Source of the DNA: JAVVEH01 sp032251435
Lineage (GTDB): Bacteria > Verrucomicrobiota > Lentisphaeria > Oligosphaerales > MVZH01
Direction: 5' to 3'
DNA length: 52,195 bases
Assembly (NCBI GenBank): GCA_032251435.1
Contig: JAVVEH010000030.1
Span: forward strand, 1 to 52,195
Part shown: positions 17,603 through 25,309 of the stretch, one piece after another
Numbering within the stretch: the first letter of the stretch is position 1
Layout: every line of letters starts with the position of its first letter
Position numbers and translations under genes: made by a program
Notes under the pieces: model-generated
Databases searched by the model: none
Told to the model about the DNA's origin: nothing
The model's input: the letters and a program-made list of their open reading frames with translations, nothing else

Positions 17603-17630
17603 AATATTGCCGTGGAAAAAATGAAGTCAA
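17603..17630 (-). promoter_or_regulatory. Promoter of the glycosyltransferase pair: TTGACT-N16-AATATT
   Basis: On the minus strand TTGACT (17630-17625) and AATATT (17608-17603) are separated by 16 bp. The leader to the TTG start at 17554 is about 45 nt. It matches the spacing of the other promoters in the window. Confidence 0.6.
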
Positions 17631-17684
17631 GGGGGAAGGCGGAAAAATCCGGGGTTTGCCGCTTTTACGTGTGTGAGCGGCGGC

Positions 17685-18479
17685 CTACAGCCACCCTTTG
17701 CGAACGGCTTTGACAATTTTTTTGACACTGTCCGCATGTTTCCAGGCCGCGAACCGCCACCAGTGAAGCATGTCGTCCGGCGGCGGGATCGCCGCTAACA
17801 CATCGGCTAAACTCATGCGGGGATTAAACAGATGTTTCACGGTGGCGCGAAGCTGGTCGAAATAGGCCAGCCAGCGCGTCAATTCCTTTGTCGAGCAAAT
17901 CGGTCCATGTCCGGGAACCACCGTTTTGGCGTTGTACCTGATTAATGCCATGTACGTGTCCCGGATCAGATCACCCTGTCCCGGCCGCAAATTGCCATTG
18001 TAGGGAACCAATCCCCAGCCGAACAAGTCGCCGGTGAAAAGCGTTTTAGACTGTGGGACCCAGATCACGCAATCCTCCGGCGTGTGACAGCCCGGCAGAT
18101 GAACCATCTGTATCGCCCCGCTCCCGGCCCCGATCCGCCGGACACCACGGGTCGGCACCTCACCATTTTTGTGGGAGATAATTTGGGCGTTCCAGCGTTT
18201 TTTAAACGCCTTGTTCAAGGCGATATGATCGCTGTGGTCGTGCGTGTTCAGCACCCATCTGACCGGGAGTCCGCCGGTCGTCTTTTCGATCGCCGCGAAG
18301 ACCTCGTCGCGTGCATGAGGATCTTCCAGCGTGTCGATCACCGCGAGGCCGCCATCCACATCCACCCAGCCCATATTGTCAACGGCTTGCCGGACCCACA
18401 GCGAGGGTGCGACGGAAATGATTTTCGCCTGATCACATACGGTGTTCCCGTCACACGCCATATCGTTCACGTCACCCAT
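17685..18479 (-). CDS. Metallo-beta-lactamase-fold hydrolase
   Basis: A 264-residue MBL-fold enzyme. The zinc signature HxHxDH is NTHDHSDHIAL; further ligands are in PGCHTPEDCV, the Asp of LFTGDLFGWG and VVPGHGPI. These bind two metals for hydrolysis of an ester, thioester or lactam-like substrate. No signal peptide is visible, so it is probably cytoplasmic. The C-terminal 60 residues are helical (RATVKHLFNPRMSLADVLAAI), a cap seen in the SoxH/quinoprotein-related and glyoxalase-II-like branch; which branch is uncertain. The start is ATG at 18479. Confidence 0.85.
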   Translation of the reverse strand: MGDVNDMACDGNTVCDQAKIISVAPSLWVRQAVDNMGWVDVDGGLAVIDTLEDPHARDEVFAAIEKTTGGLPVRWVLNTHDHSDHIALNKAFKKRWNAQIISHKNGEVPTRGVRRIGAGSGAIQMVHLPGCHTPEDCVIWVPQSKTLFTGDLFGWGLVPYNGNLRPGQGDLIRDTYMALIRYNAKTVVPGHGPICSTKELTRWLAYFDQLRATVKHLFNPRMSLADVLAAIPPPDDMLHWWRFAAWKHADSVKKIVKAVRKGWL

Positions 18480-18654
18480 TGAGCCATGCCCTTTCTATAA
18501 GATAAAAGCGGGATTGAAGAAGACCATGACAAGATAGTCCGCGCCGGGCCGGGGCGCAACCGCGCGCCACCGTTTGCCAGGCGGGCGGTCCGCGGGGAAT
18601 GAGACGCCGCCGATCCTCAGAGCGGTTTTTTTGACGCAATCTTAAAAAAAAGGT

Positions 18655-18682
18655 TTGCAAGGCTTTTTTGCTTGTGTATATT
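18655..18682 (+). promoter_or_regulatory. rpsL promoter: TTGCAA-N16-TATATT
   Basis: TTGCAA (18655-18660) and TATATT (18677-18682) with 16 bp between, the latter preceded by TGTG. The leader to rpsL is about 45 nt. It is upstream of a highly expressed ribosomal operon, which makes it the best reference for the promoter class seen elsewhere in the window. Confidence 0.75.
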
Positions 18683-18733
18683 AACCGGCTCTTTGTCCGT
18701 GAAAAAAGATAGAATCGTTAAGGATACATTGGT

Positions 18734-19102
18734 ATGCCGACAATTAATCAATTAGTACGCAAGGGGCGTAAGCCCAAAACGCGTAAGTCAGCCGCGCGCG
18801 CTTTGGCCCGCTGTCCCCAACGCCGGGGGGTTTGCCTCCAGGTGACCACCCGCACGCCGAAAAAGCCAAACTCCGCCATGCGGAAGATCGCCCGCGTGCG
18901 TCTGACAAACGGGCAGGAAATCACCGCCTACATCGGTGGTGAAGGTCACAACCTCCAGGAGCACAGTGTCGTGCTGGTCCGCGGCGGTCGTGTCCGCGAC
19001 CTGCCCGGGGTTCGTTATCACATTGTCCGCGGCGCTCTTGACTGCCTCGGAGTGGACGGGCGTAAACAGGGGCGCAGCAAATACGGCTCCAAAAGCAAGT
19101 AA
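18734..19102 (+). CDS. rpsL: 30S ribosomal protein S12
   Basis: A 122-residue S12, part of the decoding centre. The conserved words are present: PTINQLVRKGR, TTRTPKKPNSAMRK (Lys43 kept), YIGGEGHNLQEHSV and the DLPGVRYHIVRGALD segment. Position 88 is Arg (GGRVRDLPG; codon CGC at 18995-18997), where E. coli and most bacteria have Lys. Replacement of this Lys with Arg is a known streptomycin-resistance change, so a natural resistance or altered fidelity can be suspected. First gene of the str-type operon, 13 bp before rpsG. Confidence 0.97.
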   Translation: MPTINQLVRKGRKPKTRKSAARALARCPQRRGVCLQVTTRTPKKPNSAMRKIARVRLTNGQEITAYIGGEGHNLQEHSVVLVRGGRVRDLPGVRYHIVRGALDCLGVDGRKQGRSKYGSKSK

Positions 19103-19115
19103 AGGTAGTCACTAG

Positions 19116-19586
19116 ATGAGAAGAAGACGTCCTGAAAAACGCCAGTTGACCCCCGATGTCCGCTTTAATAGCGAGTTGGTGGCCCGCATGATTAACTGTA
19201 TTATGGAACGCGGTAAAAAAGCCACCGCCCAAAAAATTGTTTACGGGGCGATGGAAACAATCCGTGACAAAAAGAGCGATGTGGATCCATTGGAAGTGTT
19301 CCTGCAAGCCATGGAAAACGCTAAACCCCGCGTGGAAGTCAAAAGCCGCCGCGTCGGCGGGGCCACCTATCAGGTTCCGGTGGAAATCACCAATGACCGC
19401 CAAGTGGCTCTGGCCATGCGCTGGATGATCACCTACGCCAAGGGGCGCAAGGGCACGCCGATGAGCGCCGCCCTCGCCAGCGAATTGCTCGATGCGTATG
19501 ACAATACCGGCAGTACCGTTAAAAAGCGTGATGACACGCACAAGATGGCCGCCGCGAATAAAGCGTTCGCCCATTACCGCTGGTAA
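19116..19586 (+). CDS. rpsG: 30S ribosomal protein S7
   Basis: A 156-residue S7, the primary 16S rRNA 3'-domain binder. Standard words: MRRRRPEKRQLTPDVRFNS, LVARMINCIMERGKKATAQ, ENAKPRVEVKSRRVGGATY, QVPVEI, RQVALAMRWM and KREDTHKMAAANKAFAHYRW-like C-terminus. The length is typical. It follows rpsL by 13 bp, with AAAGG upstream, and precedes fusA by about 165 bp. Confidence 0.97.
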   Translation: MRRRRPEKRQLTPDVRFNSELVARMINCIMERGKKATAQKIVYGAMETIRDKKSDVDPLEVFLQAMENAKPRVEVKSRRVGGATYQVPVEITNDRQVALAMRWMITYAKGRKGTPMSAALASELLDAYDNTGSTVKKRDDTHKMAAANKAFAHYRW

Positions 19587-19753
19587 GGGTGGCGTGATGG
19601 AGCGCCGGTCAGGCGTTCCGGCTGATGTGTCCAGAATTTTTCAAACGAGTCTGATGGGCGAAAAGTCACCTGGGTTGGACGGATAGTGGAGTGGTCAGTG
19701 ATCTCATGAGTTCCGCCTCCGCCAAACAAAAAATCAGCCAAAGTGGTGAGCGG

Positions 19754-21826
19754 ATGACCGCGTTAGAGCGGGTCCGAAATATCGGCATCATGGCGCACAT
19801 TGATGCTGGAAAAACCACACTGACCGAACGGATTCTGTATTACACGGGCGTGAATTACAGAATCGGCGAGGTGCATGATGGCACGGCCACCATGGACTTC
19901 ATGGAACAAGAGCAGGAACGCGGCATCACCATCGCCAGCGCCGCCACAACCTGTTTTTGGCAAGGGTGTCGAATTAATATTATTGACACGCCCGGGCATG
20001 TTGATTTCACGGCGGAAGTTGAGCGCGCCTTGCGCGTTCTGGATGGCGCGGTGGCGGTATTCTGCGCGGTGGGCGGTGTGCAACCGCAATCGGAAACCGT
20101 GTGGCGGCAGGCGAAGAAATACGGCATACCCGCCGTCGCCTTCGTCAACAAAATGGATCGGACCGGCGCGGATTTTAAGGCGGTTGTCGCCCAAATCCGT
20201 GACAGACTGGACAGCAATCCGGTGCCGCTGGCCTTGCCGATTGGCAGCGAAGAAACGTTCGTCGGCGTGATTGATATCATTGGCGTGCGGGCGTTAATAT
20301 ATGATCGGGACAGCTTGGGCTCGGAATATTCCGAACGGGCGATTCCCCTGGAATACGTCGAAGAGACCACGCGGGCCCGGGACTATTTGATCGAGTGCCT
20401 GGCTGAGACAGACGATGTCATTCTGGAAGCCTTTCTTAATGAAGGGCATATTAGTGACGCGGATTTGAAAGGCGCGATCAGGCGGGCGACTGTCGCGGGC
20501 GATATTGTGCCGGTGGTTTGTGGCAGCGCCTTTAAAAACAAGGGTGTGCAGCTGTTGCTGGACGCGGTGGCGGATTATCTGCCCAGTCCCATGGACATCT
20601 GGGATATCCATGGCCATGACCCGAAGACGGGCGAACGCATGAGTCGGCATGTCGGTGACGCGCAACCGTTCGCCGCGCTGGCTTTCAAAGTCGGTACAGA
20701 TCCCTTTATGGGACGGTTAGTGTATTTCCGCGTGTACTCGGGCACCGCGTCGCAAGGCGGAAAAGTGCTGAACCCGAGAACCGGAAAAATTGAACGTTTC
20801 GGCCAGTTGCTGCAAATGCACGCGGACCGGCGGGAACAGCGGGATAAAATATTCAGCGGCGACATCGCCGCCGCTGTCGGCCTGAAAGATGTCGCCACAG
20901 GCGACACGTTATGCGCGGTGGACGCGCCGATTTTGCTGGCTTCCGTGTCATTTCCGGAGCCGGTGGTGTCGATGGCCATTGAGCCGCGGACATCCGCGGA
21001 TCGTGACAATTTAACGGAGGCTTTGTCCACCTTGGCGATTGAGGACCCGACGTTCAGAGTGCGGGTTGACGCTGAAACCGGGCAGACCATTGTTTCGGCG
21101 ATGGGCGAGTTGCATCTGGAGATTCTCCGGGACCGCCTGTTGCGGGATTTTAAGGTTTCCGCGAACGTGGGGCGGCCGCAAGTCGCCTATCGGGAGCGGT
21201 TAAAGGGCATCGGTGAAGCCGATGTCAAATTTGTCCGCCAGTTTGGCGGGCGCGGGCAATACGCGCATGTTGTGTTGCGGGCTGAACGATGTGAGGCCGG
21301 GCATGGTGTGCGCGTGGAGTCCAAAGTGACAAGCGGAGCCATTCCGCGGGATTTTCTTCCGAATGTGGAGGAAGGCATCCGCGAAGTGGCTGCCAGCGGT
21401 GTGTTGGCCGGTTACCCGGTGATGGATGTCCATGTCGATATTATCGGCGGCTCATACCATCCCCAGGATTCAACGGAGCTGGCTTTTAAAGTCGCCGCCT
21501 CAATGGCGTTTAAACAAGCGGCTGAAAAAGCGGGTATCGCGTTGATGGAACCGGTCATGCGGCTGGAGGTCAATACGCCCGAGGAGCATCTTGGTGATGT
21601 GATCGGCGATATTTCCGGCAGACGCGGACAGGTGACGGAGGTGGCTTCGACAGCCGCGGCCGTGTCCGTGAGAGCATATGTGCCTTTAGGGCGGATTTTT
21701 GGTTATGCGACTGCGCTTCGATCACTGAGCCGGGGCCGTGCGACATTTGTCGCCGAACCCTCACATTTTGATGATGTATCTGAAACAGAGCAGAACGACA
21801 TCGTTGGTCATAGAACCATAATCTAA
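19754..21826 (+). CDS. fusA: Translation elongation factor G
   Basis: A GTPase that drives ribosomal translocation. From the ATG at 19754 the protein is 690 residues and opens MTALERVRNIGIMAHIDAGKTT, the normal EF-G start with P-loop AHIDAGKT. Switch I is RGITIASAATTCF, switch II is DTPGHVDF, and the base-specificity motif is NKMD. Domain IV (HGVRVESKVTSGAIPRDF) and domain V (EDTPEEHLGDVIGDISGRRG-like) are complete. GTG at 19691 and ATG at 19706 would extend the N-terminus with residues absent from relatives. tuf, normally next in str operons, is absent: rpsJ starts 14 bp after the stop. Confidence 0.96.
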   Translation: MTALERVRNIGIMAHIDAGKTTLTERILYYTGVNYRIGEVHDGTATMDFMEQEQERGITIASAATTCFWQGCRINIIDTPGHVDFTAEVERALRVLDGAVAVFCAVGGVQPQSETVWRQAKKYGIPAVAFVNKMDRTGADFKAVVAQIRDRLDSNPVPLALPIGSEETFVGVIDIIGVRALIYDRDSLGSEYSERAIPLEYVEETTRARDYLIECLAETDDVILEAFLNEGHISDADLKGAIRRATVAGDIVPVVCGSAFKNKGVQLLLDAVADYLPSPMDIWDIHGHDPKTGERMSRHVGDAQPFAALAFKVGTDPFMGRLVYFRVYSGTASQGGKVLNPRTGKIERFGQLLQMHADRREQRDKIFSGDIAAAVGLKDVATGDTLCAVDAPILLASVSFPEPVVSMAIEPRTSADRDNLTEALSTLAIEDPTFRVRVDAETGQTIVSAMGELHLEILRDRLLRDFKVSANVGRPQVAYRERLKGIGEADVKFVRQFGGRGQYAHVVLRAERCEAGHGVRVESKVTSGAIPRDFLPNVEEGIREVAASGVLAGYPVMDVHVDIIGGSYHPQDSTELAFKVAASMAFKQAAEKAGIALMEPVMRLEVNTPEEHLGDVIGDISGRRGQVTEVASTAAAVSVRAYVPLGRIFGYATALRSLSRGRATFVAEPSHFDDVSETEQNDIVGHRTII

Positions 21827-21840
21827 CAAAGGAGCCATTA

Positions 21841-22152
21841 ATGGCACAGAATCAAGTCATCCGCATACGGTTGCAAGCGTTCGATCATCGCGTGCTTGAC
21901 CAATCCACTGGCGAGATCGTCAAGACGGTCAAGCGCACGGGCGCCCGCGTCGCCGGTCCCATTCCCCTTCCGACCCGCATTGAACGGTTCAGCGTGAACC
22001 GCTCCCCCCACGTCAACAAGAAGTCCATGGAGCAATTTGAGATCCGCACCCATAAACGGCTTCTGGACATTGTTAATCCCACTGGCAAAACGGTTGATGA
22101 GCTCAAAAAATTGAGTCTTCCCGCCGGTGTGGATATCAGCATTAAGATTTAA
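21841..22152 (+). CDS. rpsJ: 30S ribosomal protein S10
   Basis: A 103-residue S10, also a partner of NusB in antitermination. It opens with IRIRLQAFDHRVLDQSTGEI and contains VAGPIPLPTRIERFSVNRSPHVNKKSMEQFE and THKRLLDIVNPTGKTVDEL, all usual. A strong AAAGGAGCC lies just before the ATG. It directly follows fusA with 14 bp, so it is read from the same transcript. The next 70 bp before rplC is the only sizeable gap in the operon and holds a weak inverted repeat (GTGAC/GTCAC). Confidence 0.97.
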   Translation: MAQNQVIRIRLQAFDHRVLDQSTGEIVKTVKRTGARVAGPIPLPTRIERFSVNRSPHVNKKSMEQFEIRTHKRLLDIVNPTGKTVDELKKLSLPAGVDISIKI

Positions 22153-22222
22153 TTGAACGGCATATAGACAGTTAACCACAGAAAAAAGTGACACCTTCAC
22201 ACACGTCACAAGGAGTTGAACA

Positions 22223-22855
22223 ATGAAAGGCATCATCGGGCGCAAGCTTGGGATGACCCAGATCTTCGAGGCGAGCGGAACGGCTGTTCCGGTCACTGTC
22301 ATCGAAGCGGGTCCCTGTCCCGTCCTGGCCCTGCGGACGCAGGAACGCGATGGTTACAGCGCGTTGCAGCTTGGTTTCGGTCGCCGCAAGGCGAAAAACG
22401 TCACCAAAGCTGTTCTTGGACATGTAAGTAAGGCCGGCCTGACGGAGAATCCGCCGGCGGTTTGCCGTGAGATCCGTTTAAGCAGTGACGCGGAGGCCAG
22501 TGTTGGCGACAGCGTCAACGCCGCCGTTTTCGCCGCCGGGGATTATGTTGACATCACCGGGACCACCAAAGGCCGCGGGTTTACCGGGGTGGTTAAACGG
22601 CATGGATTTGGCGGCGGCCGCGCCAGTCACGGTGGCGGCTGGACGCGCCGTCCCGGCTCGATCGGGATGTGCGTGAATCCTGGCCGTGTTTACAAGGGGC
22701 GGAAAATGCCGGGTCAATTCGGCAATGTCCGTCGTACAGTTCAAAATTTGCAGGTCGTTCAAGTCCGCGCCGAAGACAACTTATTGTTGGTCAAAGGCGC
22801 TGTCCCCGGTCCTGCTGGTGGTGTTCTTCTCGTCAAGAGCGCCATTAAAAAATAA
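22223..22855 (+). CDS. rplC: 50S ribosomal protein L3
   Basis: A 210-residue L3, which folds near the peptidyl-transferase centre. It opens MKGIIGRKLGMTQIF, with the core words GPCPVLALRTQERDGYSALQLGF, GTTKGRGFTGVVKRHGFGGG, ASHGGGW and RPGSIGMCVNPGRVYKGRKMPGQ. A clear AAGGAG precedes the ATG. It begins the S10-type part of the operon and is 13 bp upstream of rplD. Confidence 0.97.
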   Translation: MKGIIGRKLGMTQIFEASGTAVPVTVIEAGPCPVLALRTQERDGYSALQLGFGRRKAKNVTKAVLGHVSKAGLTENPPAVCREIRLSSDAEASVGDSVNAAVFAAGDYVDITGTTKGRGFTGVVKRHGFGGGRASHGGGWTRRPGSIGMCVNPGRVYKGRKMPGQFGNVRRTVQNLQVVQVRAEDNLLLVKGAVPGPAGGVLLVKSAIKK

Positions 22856-22868
22856 TTGAGGGGTATTT

Positions 22869-23516
22869 ATGATGGAAAACACTGTCCCCGTTATTAAGCA
22901 GGATGGTAGTCCGGCCGAGGCCTTGGAGCTGAAGCCCGAATGGATTGAACTGGAAAAAGGCGACCAGGCCGTGAAAGACACGGTGGTCGCGTTCATGGCT
23001 GGTCTGCGGGCCGGGACCGGTTCGGCGAAAACCCGCAGCGAAGTCGCTGGCGGCGGTGCCAAGCCGTACCGTCAGAAGGGCACGGGCCGCGCCCGGGCCG
23101 GTAGCAACCGCAGCCCGATTTGGCGGGGTGGCGGGGTCATTTTCCCGCCGAAACCGCGCAGCTTCGCCAAGAAGGTCAACCGCAAAGTGCGGCAACTGGC
23201 GTTGAAACGCTCCCTGAGCGAACGGTTCGCCGAAGGCAGTGTCATTGTGGTTGAGGATATTCAGATGACTGAACCCAAAACCAAGAACATGATCGCCTTC
23301 CTGGCGGCCATTGGCGCCGGTGACGACGCCTTGGTGCTGGTGAATGAGGACAACGACAACCTGCTGTTATCCGCCCGCAACCTGCCCGGGGTTGAAGTGA
23401 TGAAAACATCCACGGTCAACCCCTACTGGATGCTGCTGTTCAAAAAGATTGTTATCACCCGCGCCGCGCTGGACGCCTTGGTCACGCGCATTGGCGGCGG
23501 GCAGGAGGACGCGTGA
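22869..23516 (+). CDS. rplD: 50S ribosomal protein L4
   Basis: A 215-residue L4 (L4/uL4), lining the nascent-peptide tunnel. The extended loop is plain: RAGTGSAKTRSEVAGGGAKPYRQKGTGRARAGSNRSPIWRGGG, followed by VIFPPKPRSFAKKVNRKVRQLALK. In E. coli L4 also represses its operon; I cannot see that function here. Start ATG at 22869 or 22872 follows GAGGGG. It ends two bases before rplW. Confidence 0.96.
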   Translation: MMENTVPVIKQDGSPAEALELKPEWIELEKGDQAVKDTVVAFMAGLRAGTGSAKTRSEVAGGGAKPYRQKGTGRARAGSNRSPIWRGGGVIFPPKPRSFAKKVNRKVRQLALKRSLSERFAEGSVIVVEDIQMTEPKTKNMIAFLAAIGAGDDALVLVNEDNDNLLLSARNLPGVEVMKTSTVNPYWMLLFKKIVITRAALDALVTRIGGGQEDA

Positions 23517-23517
23517 T

Positions 23518-23799
23518 ATGAACAATCCATACGCTGTGATTCAAACGGTCCTCGTGACCGAAAAAGCGACAGAGATGGCTGACGAGCTGAATAAGTACAG
23601 CTTTAAAGTCCATCCCAAGGCCCGTAAGCCCGAGATCCGCAAGGCTGTCGAGGACATCTTCGACGTCAAAGTCTCTTCCGTGAATGTGGCGAACTATCTT
23701 GGCAAACGCAAGCGCCTCCGCTCGCCGCGTTTCGGCAAGCGCCCCGACTGGAAGAAGGCTATCGTGACTCTCGCCCAGGGCACTATCGAAATATATTAA
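23518..23799 (+). CDS. rplW: 50S ribosomal protein L23
   Basis: A 93-residue L23, located at the tunnel exit where trigger factor and SRP dock. Typical words are VIQTVLVTEKATEM, NKYSFKVHPKARKPEIRKAVEDIFDVKVSSVNVANYLGKRKRL and DWKKAIVTLAQGTIEIY. The ATG at 23518 comes two bases after the rplD stop. Spacing to rplB is 26 bp, with CACGAGG before the next start. Confidence 0.96.
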   Translation: MNNPYAVIQTVLVTEKATEMADELNKYSFKVHPKARKPEIRKAVEDIFDVKVSSVNVANYLGKRKRLRSPRFGKRPDWKKAIVTLAQGTIEIY

Positions 23800-23825
23800 C
23801 CTGAAAGAGATCACGAGGAATACCC

Positions 23826-24653
23826 ATGGCTATCAAGGCATACAAACCGACATCGCCCGGACGTCGTGATATGACGTCCAGCGATTTCGCTGACATTACC
23901 AAGACGAGTCCTGAAAAACGGTTGACCCGCGGCAAGAAAAGCACGGGCGGGCGTAATAATCAGGGCCGTATCACCACCCGGTTCCGCGGAGGCGGGGTGA
24001 AACGCAGTTACCGGCAGATTGATTTCCGCCGGGATAAGGACGGCGTGCCCGGCAAAGTGGCCGCCATCGAATACGATCCCAACCGGACCGCCAACATCGC
24101 GCTGTTGTTCTACGCCGACGGCGAAAAACGCTACATCCTGGCACCCGCCGGTTTGAAAGTCGGCGATGTGATTTACTCCGGTGACAAGGCCGAATATAAA
24201 CCCGGCAACTGCATGGAGATCGGCAAAATTCCAACGGGGCTTCCCGTGCATGCGATTGAGCTGCAGCCCGGCCGCGGGGCCGCTTTGGTCCGCAGCGCCG
24301 GTCAGTCAGCCAGTATCCGCGGCAAAGAGGGTAATTACGCCCAGGTGCGTCTGCCCAGCGGTGAAATCCGGTTGATCAACATCCGTTGCCGCGCCACCAT
24401 TGGTGAAGTGGGCAACAGTGAACATCAGAAGATTCACTGGGGAAAAGCCGGGCGCAAACGCTACATGGGCAAACGCCCCCACGTGCGGGGTGTCGCTCAG
24501 AACCCGGTTGACCATCCCATGGGCGGGGGTGAAGGCCGTTCCAGCGGGGGCGGGCATCCCACCTCTCCCTGGGGGCAGCTTTCCAAAGGCTACCGCACCC
24601 GGAATAAGAAGAAATCTTCCAGCAAGTTTATTGTTCAGCGGAGGACGAAATAA
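23826..24653 (+). CDS. rplB: 50S ribosomal protein L2
   Basis: A 275-residue L2, needed for subunit joining and the peptidyl-transferase centre. It has the family's opening (KAYKPTSPGRRDMTS), RNNQGRITTRFRGGGVKRSYR, the GKVAAIEYDPNRTANIALL word and the C-terminal signature NPVDHPMGGGEGRSSGGGHPTSPWG, in which the functionally important His of the first HP is kept. The last base of its stop is shared with the rpsS start (TAATG). Confidence 0.97.
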   Translation: MAIKAYKPTSPGRRDMTSSDFADITKTSPEKRLTRGKKSTGGRNNQGRITTRFRGGGVKRSYRQIDFRRDKDGVPGKVAAIEYDPNRTANIALLFYADGEKRYILAPAGLKVGDVIYSGDKAEYKPGNCMEIGKIPTGLPVHAIELQPGRGAALVRSAGQSASIRGKEGNYAQVRLPSGEIRLINIRCRATIGEVGNSEHQKIHWGKAGRKRYMGKRPHVRGVAQNPVDHPMGGGEGRSSGGGHPTSPWGQLSKGYRTRNKKKSSSKFIVQRRTK

Positions 24654-24922
24654 TGGCACGCTCAATTAAAAAAGGTCCTTTTGTGGACGACCACCTGCAA
24701 ACTAAGGTGGAAAAGCTTAACCAGAGCGGACGCAAATCCGTGATCAAGACGTGGTCCCGCCGGTCCATGATCATGCCTGACTTCGTGGGGCACACGTTCG
24801 GCGTCCACAATGGCCGCGCCTTCGTGAATGTTTTCGTGACTGAAAACATGGTGGGTCACCGGTTGGGTGAATTCGCCCCGACCCGCACCTTCCGTGGTCA
24901 CGGCGCCGTGTCCGGGAAATAA
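24653..24922 (+). CDS. rpsS: 30S ribosomal protein S19
   Basis: An 89-residue S19, in the head of the small subunit. It opens MARSIKKGPFVDDHL and contains SVIKTWSRRSMIMPDFVGHTFGVHNG, MVGHRLGEFAPTRTFRGHG, all standard. In most bacteria rplV, rpsC and rplP follow; here the operon ends with a terminator 27 bp later. The ATG overlaps the rplB stop. Confidence 0.97.
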   Translation: MARSIKKGPFVDDHLQTKVEKLNQSGRKSVIKTWSRRSMIMPDFVGHTFGVHNGRAFVNVFVTENMVGHRLGEFAPTRTFRGHGAVSGK

Positions 24923-24948
24923 TGTCCCGCTTGGTGTGTGTGTTGTGA

Positions 24949-24983
24949 AAGCGCCCGGAGCCTCGGCTCCCGGCGCTTTTTTT
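24949..24983 (+). terminator. Rho-independent terminator closing the ribosomal operon after rpsS
   Basis: Hairpin AAGCGCCCGGAGCC (24949-24962) with GGCTCCCGGCGCTT (24965-24978), one C/C mismatch, followed by a run of T to about 24983. It is strong and placed 27 bp after rpsS, so downstream S10-operon genes are not merely out of view. Confidence 0.85.
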
Positions 24984-25209
24984 ATTGGGAGCGAACGAGC
25001 TTGATTAAGGCAAAGGCCAGCCCACAGGAGCTGGAGTGACCAAAGGGAACGGCAACGCGCAAGACGAGGTTTTTATCTATTTCGCACGACTCTCTGTGGC
25101 TTTTTGTGGCTGACAACGCAAGACTGTATGATATGACTCCCGCTTGTTTTACACGGATGATCCACAAAACGATTGACCCCTTTTCCTTGTCTCAAACCAT
25201 CTCCGGCGA

Positions 25210-25237
25210 TTGATAATCCTAATTCAGGTTTTACATT
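25210..25237 (+). promoter_or_regulatory. Candidate dnaX promoter: TTGATA-N16-TACATT
   Basis: TTGATA (25210-25215) and TACATT (25232-25237) separated by 16 bp, matching the class described elsewhere in this window although the -10 has one change from TATATT. The leader to the dnaX ATG would be about 65 nt and would include the hairpin at 25261-25279. Confidence 0.4.
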
Positions 25238-25260
25238 CCCTGTCCGAGCCGTTTGTTTTT

Positions 25261-25279
25261 CAGTGGACAGAATCCACTG
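25261..25279 (+). promoter_or_regulatory. Perfect hairpin in the dnaX leader
   Basis: CAGTGGA (25261-25267), loop CAGAA, then TCCACTG (25273-25279): a 7-bp perfect stem that ends 30 nt before the dnaX ATG. No T-run follows, so it is not a simple terminator; an RNA stability or translational role is possible. Confidence 0.45.
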
Positions 25280-25309
25280 GTGTCATCCTCAATTTTCACG
25301 GATTTTTTC

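Larger units (their letters stand above)
24984..25309. other. Intergenic region upstream of dnaX
   Basis: About 325 bp with no supportable gene. It contains a candidate promoter (25210-25237) and a hairpin close to the dnaX start (25261-25279). I looked for the small SRP RNA, which often lies beside dnaX, and did not find its conserved GGAAGCAG apical loop. Confidence 0.5.

Noticed and set aside
24984..25309. Small SRP RNA next to dnaX
   Set aside because: The conserved apical loop of SRP RNA is absent and no suitable long stem is present.
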